A stretch of DNA of 31,690 nucleotides, taken from positions 1 to 31,690 of the forward strand of contig CALCRD010000007.1 in NCBI GenBank assembly GCA_937894355.1, read 5' to 3'. Shown one piece after another: positions 7,092 to 14,408 of the stretch. The notes under the pieces are model-generated. The model saw nothing but the letters and a program-made list of their open reading frames with translations. It did no database searches and was not told the DNA's origin. The translations under genes were made by a program, and so were the position numbers. Source of the stretch: an uncultured Bacillus sp. (GTDB taxonomy: Bacteria > Bacillota > Bacilli > Bacillales > Cytobacillaceae). Position 1 is the stretch's first letter. Each line of letters starts with the position of its first letter.

Positions 7092-8522
7092 TTAGTCCCT
7101 TTCCAAAAGGCTTGCACCAGCGATTCCGGGATGTGTCATTTCATAAGGATCCAATATTAAATCGAGCTCCTCTTCAGTCAGAACATCATGTTTTAAGCAC
7201 AGCTCCCGAATGGGCTCACCACCTAGGATTGCCTCACGGGCAATTCGAGCTGCTATGTCGTAGCCAAGGTGCGGGTTCACAGCCGTAATTAGGCCTACAC
7301 TCTTTTCGACGTACTCCTTCAATCTCGCTTCGTTTGACTCAATCCCTTTTACGCAATGGTCGGTAAAGGTCCGGAAAGCATTATTCATAATGCTAATTGA
7401 TTGCAAGAGGTTAAAAACCAAAACAGGCTCCATGACATTTAATTCAAGCTGACCTGCTTCTGATGCAAGACAAATCGTATGGTCATTGCCAATGACTTGA
7501 AACGCAACCTGATTAATAAGCTCTGGTAGAACAGGATTTACTTTACCAGGCATTATTGAAGATCCAGGCTGTCTCGCAGGTAAGCTGATTTCTCCTAACC
7601 CTGCTCTTGGACCCGAGGCCATTAATCGCAAATCATTAGCAATTTTAGATAGATTAAGCATACAAACCTTTAAAGCACTTGATACCTCCGTGTATGTATC
7701 GGTATTTTGCGTTGCATCCACCAGATGCTCAGCGCCAGTTAGAGGTAGGCCGCTGAAACCTTCAAGATAGCCAACCACTAACTCAATATAACGAGGATCA
7801 GCATTCAACCCGGTACCAACGGCAGTTGCACCCATGTTTGTTTCATATAAATATTGACGTGACTGTTTGATCCTTTTTATATCCCGCTCGATTACACGGC
7901 TGTAAGCTGCAAATTCCTGACCCAATCGAATGGGGACTGCATCCTGAAGGTGCGTACGACCCATTTTAATCACATGATCAAATTCCTGGGCCTTTTCCAA
8001 AAATACCGAATGCATATCCTCCATCGTTGCCAACAATTTCTCTAACTCCCTTAACACAGCAATACGAATTGCTGTCGGAAATACATCATTTGTTGATTGC
8101 GCCATATTAACATGGCTATTAGGACTGCAATGAAAATAATCCCCTTTGTCTTTCCCCATTATTTCAATCGCACGGTTGGCGAGAATTTCATTCACATTCA
8201 TATTAATTGAAGTCCCAGCTCCACCTTGGAGAGGGTCAACAATAACTTGGTCATGCCATTTCCCGGCAATCATTTCATCTGCTGCCTTAACAATTGCGTT
8301 TCCAATTCCTGAATAAAGATGTTTGATATCCATGTTTGCACGTGCAGCTGCCTTTTTTACAATGGCCATAGCAATAATTAGTTCTTCATTGATTCGATAC
8401 CCTGTAATCGGGAAATTCTCAACAGCTCTAAGTGTTTGGATCCCATAATATGCCTCTGCAGGAACTTCCTTTGATCCTAAAAAGTCCTTTTCAATTCGTA
8501 TATTACTCTTTGTGATAGGCAT
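7092..8522 (-). CDS. aspA: Aspartate ammonia-lyase (aspartase)
   Basis: A 476-residue enzyme of the aspartase/fumarase superfamily that converts L-aspartate into fumarate and ammonia, linking amino-acid catabolism with the TCA cycle. Signature GSSIMPGKVNP occupies residues 320-330, with the catalytic Ser in the SS loop. GGAGTSINMNVNEILANRA and GRTHLQDAVP are the other two conserved regions. The pattern favours aspartase over class II fumarase, but this should be confirmed by phylogeny. The frame opens 14 codons earlier; the ATG at 8522 is chosen because GAGGAGAG lies about seven bases upstream. In B. subtilis a different set of genes occupies this place, so it may belong to the variable region. 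Confidence 0.9.
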   Translation of the reverse strand: MPITKSNIRIEKDFLGSKEVPAEAYYGIQTLRAVENFPITGYRINEELIIAMAIVKKAAARANMDIKHLYSGIGNAIVKAADEMIAGKWHDQVIVDPLQGGAGTSINMNVNEILANRAIEIMGKDKGDYFHCSPNSHVNMAQSTNDVFPTAIRIAVLRELEKLLATMEDMHSVFLEKAQEFDHVIKMGRTHLQDAVPIRLGQEFAAYSRVIERDIKRIKQSRQYLYETNMGATAVGTGLNADPRYIELVVGYLEGFSGLPLTGAEHLVDATQNTDTYTEVSSALKVCMLNLSKIANDLRLMASGPRAGLGEISLPARQPGSSIMPGKVNPVLPELINQVAFQVIGNDHTICLASEAGQLELNVMEPVLVFNLLQSISIMNNAFRTFTDHCVKGIESNEARLKEYVEKSVGLITAVNPHLGYDIAARIAREAILGGEPIRELCLKHDVLTEEELDLILDPYEMTHPGIAGASLLERD

Positions 8523-8681
8523 GATTTCGCTCTCCTCTAAGAAAAATAATCTGAACTGACTCAAAACCGCTTGTAAAGAATGGGCTAAAAACTGTCATGG
8601 CATACCGATATTTTTTTCTAGTTTATCCAAACTACTACAATATATTAACAAATAAACAGGGGGCTTTGTATAAAACAGGCT

Positions 8682-8773
8682 TTTCCAACTAGGTCGTAAT
8701 TTTTTGACTACTTTCGATAGTGGAAAAAGCAATGGGGAAGGTTCTGCTTCAATAGTAGCAGAACCTTCCCCAT
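8682..8773. repeat. Hairpin repeat, copy 1 (also terminator of the toxin-like unit)
   Basis: ATGGGGAAGGTTCTGCT (8732-8748) and its exact complement (8757-8773) form a 17-bp perfect stem with an 8-base loop. The preceding TCGATAGTGGAAAAAGCAAT and part of the upstream sequence recur at 11455-11556. On the minus strand the stem is followed by TTGCTTTTT, so it can terminate the unit ending at 8813. Confidence 0.75.
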
Positions 8774-8812
8774 AAACCTTAAACCTTTAATTAATCCTAT
8801 TATAAAAATACC

Positions 8813-10121
8813 CTATCGCAAATTGTTTATAATATTCCGTTCAGCAGTATCAAAGATTTCTGCAGTATCCTCTAAATAGGAAACACACTTTTTAATTTTT
8901 TTACTTTCTGTTGTAAACAAATCAGCTTTCAGGAGTTTCCAAATATCTTCTAAAGCAACCTTGTTATAAAGAGAGTCTAGCCTGTGATCTATGTTATTTA
9001 TTCTCCTATTTACACTTTCCAGCCGCTCGGCATAGTTTCGCAGTTTATAAGTATCAACCTTAATAATTGGGTGTGCTAGTGCATATCTGAAACCAGAATT
9101 GAATGTCATTTTGAAACATGTCGAAACATTGTCTACGATAGCTGCGGCAAAGTCAATCAATGCATTCTTTAATTCAATAGAAAGACTATGAATTTGATTG
9201 ATAGTTTTCGTTATATTTTCAACGAACTTTTGCACTAAATCTTTTACGTCATTAGTAAGGAAATCTACAACTGGAACAACTACATGAATGATAAATGCAC
9301 TAAGGGGTATACTAGCTTCCTGCAAAGCAGTTAATACCTCTTTTACGAGTGCACCTGTAATGCCTTGAAAGATATAATCTGAGTAGGATTTTTCACTATA
9401 ATTGCATTTCCATCATCATCATGTAACATAGAACTGATGGAATGAGGATCGAAAAAGCCATCTTTCTTGCCATTGTTTGCAACAATCCTGATAGGATATG
9501 CAACTCTGCCAAGCATCGATACAATATCACCATCAATAACAATTGCATCAAACTTACCTAACCTTAAAGCATCTAATTGGTCCTGGCTTAATTTATAAGG
9601 ATTTATTGGCTGTGCATTGATAATATGCGCGCCTTTAATATCGTTATAGTTTTCTACGTATACTTCAGTAGCCAGTTCACCGCCCTTAGAATGGCCATAT
9701 ATATAATTATTTCCGTTCTTGTCTCTGTTTCTTTCAAAAAACGCCAATGCCTCTAAAGATTGAGGAGAAACTCCCACTTCCATAGTTAAAGTATTTTCAC
9801 CAAAATCTTCTGTGAAAGGATTAGGGAGTCCTTCAGTACCCCTAAAAGTCATTCCTACTTCACCAGTTTTAGGATTTTCAAAGGCAACCGCACAAAAGCC
9901 GGTCCCGGATCCGTCTTTTCCATTATTATTTGAATAATCCTTTATTACTATATCTCCAAGTCCGGCTTCATAATATTTATCTGCTAACTCCTGATTTTTT
10001 TACCTCCTCTTTGAATCAAAGCTTCATAGATAGACAATCCTGCGGTACCTTCATTAGGAAAATCCTCATATGCGAGATCATTTAATAAAGAGTTTTGAGT
10101 ATCACTTAATTTTTTAAGCAT
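8813..10121 (-). pseudogene. Frameshifted lipase-fold toxin candidate with C-terminal helical domain
   Basis: Three successive frames on the minus strand form one gene of about 435 codons broken by two apparent single-base losses. Segment 1 starts at ATG 10121 (MLKKLSDTQNSLLNDLAYED) and leaves frame at a T7 run (9995-10001). Segment 2 contains MTFRGTEG and the serine-hydrolase elbow GHSKG in YIYGHSKGGELA, plus candidate Asp (VIDGDIVS) and His (DPHSIS). It leaves frame near 9364-9372. Segment 3 is helical: hydrophobic stretch, then a coiled-coil-like region (LRNYAERLESVNRRINNIDH). An N-terminal lipase and C-terminal LXG/WXG-like helical domain resemble the reverse-arranged type VII toxin TslA of Staphylococcus aureus; this is inference. 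The start lies 3 bp after the lipoprotein stop, with AGGGGG as ribosome binding site. It is either a true pseudogene or an assembly error at two sites. Confidence 0.7.
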
Positions 10122-10124
10122 GTA

Positions 10125-10856
10125 TTAACCCCCTATTGAAATTATCTGATTTCTAAATTGTTCGAAGGATAATCCGTTTTGAGTAACTCTAAGAATTTCT
10201 TTATTAGATTCATCATATTTTTCCCAGGCTTGTGTACCGTAAAGGAAATAATTATTCACATATTTTTCAGCCTTTTTAGAATTTCCCTCAAAAGCAACTA
10301 CAAAGTTATTTCTGTTATAACCCAAAGACTGAACTTGTTCATAAACCTCATATAAATCTTTTAATATTTCCTCATCTGATTCTGCCGAAATAGAAATTAA
10401 ACTAAATAAATTTATGACCATGTCACTTTCTAATGAAAAATCGTCTTTTCTTAAATCCTCAATATTTACTTTTTCAGGATTGAGAGTAACATAAGTTTTT
10501 GTAAATCGGATATTCTTAACCACGCTGTAATCCACTTTTTCATTGATTAATTTAGATGCATAAGCATTTTCATAATCATCATAATAATTTCCTTTATCCC
10601 CCAATTCCTCTCTAACATTAACGAGAATTCCATTCTCTGATTCTGCAACTAGAATATTTTCATTGTGACTATCATTGTAACCTCGTTCTCCTGCGATATA
10701 CTCAATTCTTTTAAATTCTCCGCCATATTCATTTTTTAAATAAGACAGCATTTCCGATTCACTTGCTTTCTTTTCATCTTCATTTGGTTGTTCCATACAT
10801 CCACTCACTCCTACCATTAAAATAATCAATAACAAACTACAGAAAATTTTTTTCAT
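10125..10856 (-). CDS. Lipoprotein, candidate immunity partner of the lipase-like gene
   Basis: A 243-residue secreted lipoprotein. Signal peptide MKKIFCSLLLIILMVGVSGC has the lipobox VSGC with Cys20. The mature part starts with a charged linker, then MLSYLKNEYGGEFKRI and later YDDYENAYASKLI, a pattern that recalls small cystatin-like lipoproteins of Firmicutes. I know no enzymatic motif. It lies directly upstream of the lipase-like gene with a 3-bp gap, so the two are translationally linked. S. aureus TslA lipase toxin is neutralised by TilA lipoproteins on the outside of the cell, which suggests a similar role here (inference). The ribosome binding site AGGAGA is about ten bases from the ATG. 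The frame is intact although its partner is broken, as expected for an immunity gene that remains useful. Confidence 0.7.
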   Translation of the reverse strand: MKKIFCSLLLIILMVGVSGCMEQPNEDEKKASESEMLSYLKNEYGGEFKRIEYIAGERGYNDSHNENILVAESENGILVNVREELGDKGNYYDDYENAYASKLINEKVDYSVVKNIRFTKTYVTLNPEKVNIEDLRKDDFSLESDMVINLFSLISISAESDEEILKDLYEVYEQVQSLGYNRNNFVVAFEGNSKKAEKYVNNYFLYGTQAWEKYDESNKEILRVTQNGLSFEQFRNQIISIGG

Positions 10857-10898
10857 AATATATTTCTCCTATTTTTATTAATTAATCTATTAATTTTG

Positions 10899-11058
10899 GC
10901 GAGAGTACCCCTTCCTCAAGGAATGTGCAGGGCTTTAGCCCAATGAGTGGGGTTGGGTGTTTTTAGCACACCAATGTGTCAATTCCACTAACGTTAAGCA
11001 CTCAGAAATGTTTGATACGTTAGAAATCCCCACTTCAAATTTGAAATTAAGTGGTGGG
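10899..11058. other. Structured RNA-like segment, possible transposon-end or omega-RNA remnant
   Basis: Five nested or consecutive stems lie within 160 bp. ACCCC (10907-10911) pairs with GGGGT (10949-10953) and encloses TTCCT-ca-AGGAA (10912-10923) and GGGCT-tt-AGCCC (10930-10941), giving a three-way junction. Then come GGTGT/ACACC (10956-10972), CTAACGT/ACGTTAG (10988-11023) and CCCCACTT/AAGTGGTGGG (11028-11058, one bulge). GC content is above its surroundings. No protein is supported here. IS200/IS605-type ends and TnpB guide RNAs look like this, but no TnpB gene is present in the window. Strand is undetermined. Confidence 0.4.
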
Positions 11059-11142
11059 TGTATTCATTTAATCCAGTTGAATTGTTATCAAAGTATATAT
11101 CAAATGAAACCGTTAGCCATCGCCTGTACTGTTAAAAAATAA

Positions 11143-11367
11143 CTAATTTAATAGCATTCGCAAATAAACATTTATTGTTTCTGTTACAAAATATTTTTTC
11201 TTGACATCTACTCTAAGAAAAATTCTTACAAAAGTGATAGGAGAATTTATTAATACTTTAGGAAACTCTACTAAAGAATACAATTCTTCCTGCAAATTGT
11301 CATCATCGATGACGAATTTCTTTTCTTCATATGTAATATCCTCTGAGCAGGAATCTGACCTATTAAC
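11143..11367 (-). pseudogene. Gene remnant, 74-codon open frame without start
   Basis: On the minus strand a frame stays open for 74 codons and reads protein-like sequence, for example EDITYEEKKFVIDDDNLQEE and FPKVLINSPITFVRIFLRVD. It has no usable start codon (its only Met is five residues from the end) and no ribosome binding site. I read it as the C-terminal remnant of a lost gene. The family is not recognised. The rest of 11370-11670 contains only the hairpin repeat and AT-rich DNA. Confidence 0.35.
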
Positions 11368-11454
11368 CTAATAAATACTTGGCAATTTCCTACATTACCC
11401 AATAAGCCCTATAGACAAAGGGCAGCTTTGTACGGCATCATTGTCAAAAAAAGG

Positions 11455-11556
11455 CATTCCCAACTGGTACTAGTTAGTAATTTTATTACTCTACTGTCGA
11501 TAGTGGAAAAAGCAATAGGGAAGGTTCTGCTTCAATAGTAGAAGCAGAACCTTCCC
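11455..11556. repeat. Hairpin repeat, copy 2
   Basis: GGGAAGGTTCTGCTTC (11518-11533) and its exact complement (11541-11556) form a 16-bp stem with a 7-base loop. The 5' flank TCGATAGTGGAAAAAGCAAT and the TTCCCAACT...TAATTTT region correspond to copy 1 at 8682-8773. The two copies flank the lipase/lipoprotein pair in the same orientation. Confidence 0.7.
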
Positions 11557-11672
11557 AAAAAATAATGTCTGGAATTTTCATAAAAAACCAGTATGGCGGC
11601 GAAAAAAGTTTGAACATTTTTATGCTGGTTTTCTTTGTAACGGGGTAATCAACGTGATTCTAGACAAAATAC

Positions 11673-12764
11673 TTGGTGACCTTATTTCTACATCTAGCAA
11701 AGAATAGATCATACAGAAGGTAACGGTTCCCTACTTATATACTTTGGATTTCTTCTTCTGTTAATCCAGTAATTCCAGCAATCTCTGAAAGTGAAAAACC
11801 TTTATTCATTAAATTTTTTGCAATCCTGAAACTCTCTTCTTCTCTGCCTTCTTTACGCCCTTCTTCTCTGCCGTCTTTTAATCCTTCTTCTTTGCCCATT
11901 TTATGGTATCCTCGTATGTTGCTGAACTGATCACGTAACTCTTTAAGCCGGGCTTCATATTCAACACGATTTTTCTTGTCAGCGCTTAAGTTTTCCCATT
12001 CTATTAGGGCCTCTCTTACCTCTTCAATATTCATCGCCCATTCCTCCAATTCAGCCAAAATATCACTGTTCAAGGATTTTTTTCTTACATCTGCTACCGA
12101 TAGCATCATTATCCATGGCAGCTCTTGAGAATTTTGTTCCTTCAATGTCTTCGGTATTTTTTCCATTGTACCATGAACGCACTTAAATCAATCAAATGGA
12201 TTTCGATTCGGTCCGACCATAAAAATCCTTCTTCATCCTCTCTTAAATGAAAGCTGTTTTCGTAAAGATTGTTGTTAAAATCTTAAACCCGATTTTAACG
12301 TGATATCAGCTATTTTGTAGCTTGAAAGTAATTTGCAAGCTCTTTTCTCATAAATTTTGTGTGTTTTACTATCTAAACATAGTTAAAATACTTGGTTTAT
12401 CTCTTAAAAAGCAAAAAAGTTTGAGAAAAGAGCCTAAATGAAAAACGGTATGGAAGCGGTCTGTTTCTGATGGGAATAGTGGACGGTTAAGGATGGAAAT
12501 AACAATCGTTGGTGGAAGTTGGTAGTAGGACTCTCCAGAGTTTAGGCTTGAGGAAAACATTCGTGACCAGTAGTAAAGCGTTCGTTCAGGCATATCCTGT
12601 TGATGTTCAATTTGAATTTCAACATTAATCCGTTCACCTAAAGTAGTAAAGACAGTTACATCCAGCCGAACCGATTTACCTTCCTCGTTTTCTTTTACAA
12701 ATTCTGTGTTCTCAAACGTCAAATCGGTAATTCGCTCTAAGCCTTGTCTCCTTAGAAAGCTATT
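11673..12764 (-). pseudogene. Rpn/PD-(D/E)XK nuclease, putative transposase (copy 2, broken)
   Basis: Main body of a gene of the Rpn family (recombination-promoting nuclease/putative transposase). The minus strand from 12764 reads NSFLRRQGLERITDLTFENT, then RLDVTVFTT...INVEIQIEHQQDMPERTLYYW, the PD-(D/E)XK core with D and E-x-Q. It is interrupted by a MITE (12253-12434). After the MITE it resumes with HLREDEEGFLWSDRIEIHLI, then a one-base deletion at KKYRR (near 12150), compared with copy 1, puts the C-terminal part (11735-12166) in another frame. That part ends with Glu/Gly/Arg-rich repeats (KEEGLKDGREEGRKEG) and SEIAGITGLTEEEIQSI, typical of the family C-terminus. The first 31 codons lie inverted at 12788-12880. 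Three separate lesions make it a clear pseudogene. Confidence 0.85.
12253..12434. mobile_element. 182-bp MITE with 9-bp target duplications
   Basis: An insertion without coding capacity in the Rpn pseudogene. Direct repeats TAAATGAAA flank it at 12244-12252 and 12435-12443. Removing the insert plus one copy restores the reading frame across FHTVFHL-REDEEG. The ends are imperfect inverted repeats (GCTGTTTTCGTAAAGATTG against GCTCTTTTCTCAAACTTTT, about 16 of 22 aligned positions equal). A second inner copy of the terminal motif (AGCTCTTTTCTCAT) lies near 12341. It contains a TTAAAATC/GATTTTAA hairpin. The autonomous partner cannot be named from this window. Confidence 0.8.
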
Positions 12765-12880
12765 CCCCCCGAAAGGAAGGACTCCATATGACAAAAGAAT
12801 ATCTTGATTTAAAAGTCGACTTTATGTTTATGCAAATGTTTGGCCAGCAGAGTCGAAAGCACCATACAATCGCGTTTCTT
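12765..12880 (+). pseudogene. Inverted 5' end of the Rpn gene
   Basis: The plus strand carries a ribosome binding site (GGAAGG) and ATG 12788 followed by 31 codons reading MTKEYLDLKVDFMFMQMF...KHHTIAFL, the conserved Rpn-family N-terminus. The rest of the same gene starts at 12764 on the minus strand with NSFLRRQGLE. Placed end to end, IAFL-NSFLRRQ restores the family sequence, so a segment of about 116 bp was inverted in place with little or no loss. Downstream of 12880 the plus frame runs into unrelated sequence. Confidence 0.8.
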
Positions 12881-13187
12881 ATTTTTGAGGAAAGCAAATT
12901 GAGGAGTAATCAAGGGAGAAAAAGAAATTTCTTTCCTAAAATAATAAATTCGATAAAAATTATCTAACTCCTTTAGTTATCTAAAAAATAATCTAGGAGT
13001 AATTGAATCTTATGTGAAACTGTCAACCTTTCGCAACAAAATCGTCATGGAGTTGCAGACATGGCAGTCTTGGTGGCATCCGTACGGAGATGCAGGGTGA
13101 AGGAAATGCGGCCTGCGTGGTGACTCACAGCGGGGAGTATATTAAAATAAGCCATACAACTAAAAAACAAGTGTTATGCAATGTCGA
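12881..13187. other. Non-coding stretch, nothing recognised
   Basis: AT-rich DNA without a supported gene. A short segment at about 13050-13140 has higher GC content than its surroundings and may be debris of another element. No repeat partner of it was found inside the window. Confidence 0.5.
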
Positions 13188-13220
13188 AAAAGCCCAAAAT
13201 CTTGATGGTTTTGGGCTTTT
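13188..13220 (-). terminator. Terminator hairpin with A/T-flanked stem
   Basis: AAAAGCCCAAAA (13188-13199) and TTTTGGGCTTTT (13209-13220) form a 12-bp perfect stem with a 9-base loop. It probably ends the membrane-protein gene at 13265-13666 and can act in both directions. Confidence 0.7.
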
Positions 13221-13264
13221 CGTAGTGCACTGTTTCAAAACCTAAGCATACGCCTAAAATTTCA

Positions 13265-13666
13265 TTAGTTCATGCTTTTTCTACTATTATGTGACTCTTC
13301 AAACATATTTAAAAATAGAAACCTAAACAAAAGTAAACCAAATAGTGATGAGTATAATGCGTGAAATACCACATAAATGAAATTTTCACTTAAGAAGCCA
13401 TCATAAAAATAATGTCTAAATGCGAGTATATCTGTACTTAACGAGAGTATTAAGGCACCTAATAGTTCAATTCTAGTTATTGGTTCTTTTAAAGAGAAAT
13501 TGACTTTATGTATGTTAAATATCTTTTTAAAATCAGAACCGGTCTTAATACCTTTATAAAACCCTACTAATCCAGCAACTATTATAAATGGAACAAACGA
13601 TTCTATTTTATACATAAATACTAGAACATTAAACATAAAAAGTCCAAAAATTATATAATATTTCAT
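13265..13666 (-). CDS. Hypothetical integral membrane protein, 133 residues
   Basis: Starts MKYYIIFGLFMFNVLVFMYK, with AGGGAGA as a good ribosome binding site. About four hydrophobic segments are visible: residues 2-19, 24-40, 66-80 and 98-120, with the basic loop KGIKTGSDFKKIFNIHK between the second and third. I do not recognise the family. It lies downstream of a small Gly/Ala-rich remnant and of a DUF3221 lipoprotein gene on the same strand. An immunity or transport role for a small secreted peptide is conceivable from context only. Confidence 0.6.
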   Translation of the reverse strand: MKYYIIFGLFMFNVLVFMYKIESFVPFIIVAGLVGFYKGIKTGSDFKKIFNIHKVNFSLKEPITRIELLGALILSLSTDILAFRHYFYDGFLSENFIYVVFHALYSSLFGLLLFRFLFLNMFEESHNSRKSMN

Positions 13667-13675
13667 TCTTTCTCC

Positions 13676-13831
13676 CTAGATATATAAAGTTTTACTCCAA
13701 CTTTGACCACCTACGTTAGTACCAACGTATACGGTTTTCATATGGTTTCTAATTGCCCAAGCAGCAGTTCCTGCTGCGCTAACAGTAATTGCACCGCCAA
13801 CAATTCCCCGCGGAATCTTGACAGCCCATAT
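13676..13831 (-). pseudogene. Remnant of a Gly/Ala-rich small protein, bacteriocin-like
   Basis: A 51-codon open frame on the minus strand between two stop codons. It reads PRGIVGGAITVSAAGTAAW, then ends HMKTVYVGTNVGGQSWSKT-LYI. The hydrophobic Gly/Ala helix and the GTNVGGQSWS tail look like a secreted peptide or the tail of a bacteriocin precursor. No start codon lies before Met31, so the 5' part is missing, cut off next to the stop of the upstream lipoprotein gene. Its stop overlaps the ribosome binding site region of the membrane-protein gene. The assignment is speculative. Confidence 0.4.
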
Positions 13832-13841
13832 TTAGTAATAT

Positions 13842-14354
13842 TTAGTTAACTTCAATTTCCTTGGTAGCATAATTGTAACGAAGTGTGACGGGTTTGGGAT
13901 TTTCTAGAGTAATTCCAGCAATTGTCACTTGAAAATACTCTTTAGTCTCTTGAATTTCTTGAAAAACAACCGTCTTTCCATAATTCACTTCAGCATAGGC
14001 AACAAGTGCTTTCACAGCTGGCTTAGTTTTTTCACTTTCCTTATCGGTTAAAACGACGATCTTTTTGGCATCAGCCTGAGCGGGAAAAGATTCTCTAACC
14101 GCCCCAGCAAACCAAGGCTCCACCTTTACTCCAATCTCAAGATCAGTAAATTCCAGCTTGGCTCCTGTGTCGGACACCACTTCAATATTTTTGTCAGCCG
14201 AAAAATATGTATTATTCACAAGGATACTCTTATCGTTAATTCCAGTAATATAGCCAACTTTTGCTTTTATTAGACCCCCATCAACCATACCGTTGCACCC
14301 TACTAAAATTGAACCCAAACATAGCAAAACGAACAAGCCAACCTTCCTTTTCAT
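13842..14354 (-). CDS. DUF3221-type lipoprotein
   Basis: A 170-residue lipoprotein. Signal peptide MKRKVGLFVLLCLGSILVGC ends with the lipobox LVGC, Cys20. The following region (GYITGINDKSILVNNTYFS, then VKVEPWFAGAVRESFPAQAD) is typical of the DUF3221 fold, a small beta-barrel-like domain found in Bacillus lipoproteins such as YobA. The C-terminal 60 residues form a second small domain. Function is unknown. The ribosome binding site GAGGTGAT lies about seven bases from the ATG. The gene is followed closely by the small remnant and membrane-protein gene, so it may share a transcript with them. Confidence 0.75.
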   Translation of the reverse strand: MKRKVGLFVLLCLGSILVGCNGMVDGGLIKAKVGYITGINDKSILVNNTYFSADKNIEVVSDTGAKLEFTDLEIGVKVEPWFAGAVRESFPAQADAKKIVVLTDKESEKTKPAVKALVAYAEVNYGKTVVFQEIQETKEYFQVTIAGITLENPKPVTLRYNYATKEIEVN

Positions 14355-14408
14355 CGAAACATCACCTCTTACAATAACAGACGAAACCAGCGAAAAAAGG
14401 TTACGCAG

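Noticed and set aside
7092..8522. Class II fumarase as identity of the lyase
   Set aside because: Superfamily signature is shared, but the overall sequence around residues 95-150 and 320-330 reads like Bacillus aspartase; kept as aspartase with a note.
9995..10001. Programmed -1 ribosomal frameshift in the lipase-like gene
   Set aside because: The base before the two AAA codons is T, so the P-site tRNA could not re-pair well, and a second unrelated shift follows; mutation or sequencing error is simpler.
10957..11142. Plus-strand 61-codon open frame
   Set aside because: It lies across the structured segment, has no ribosome binding site and no protein-like pattern.
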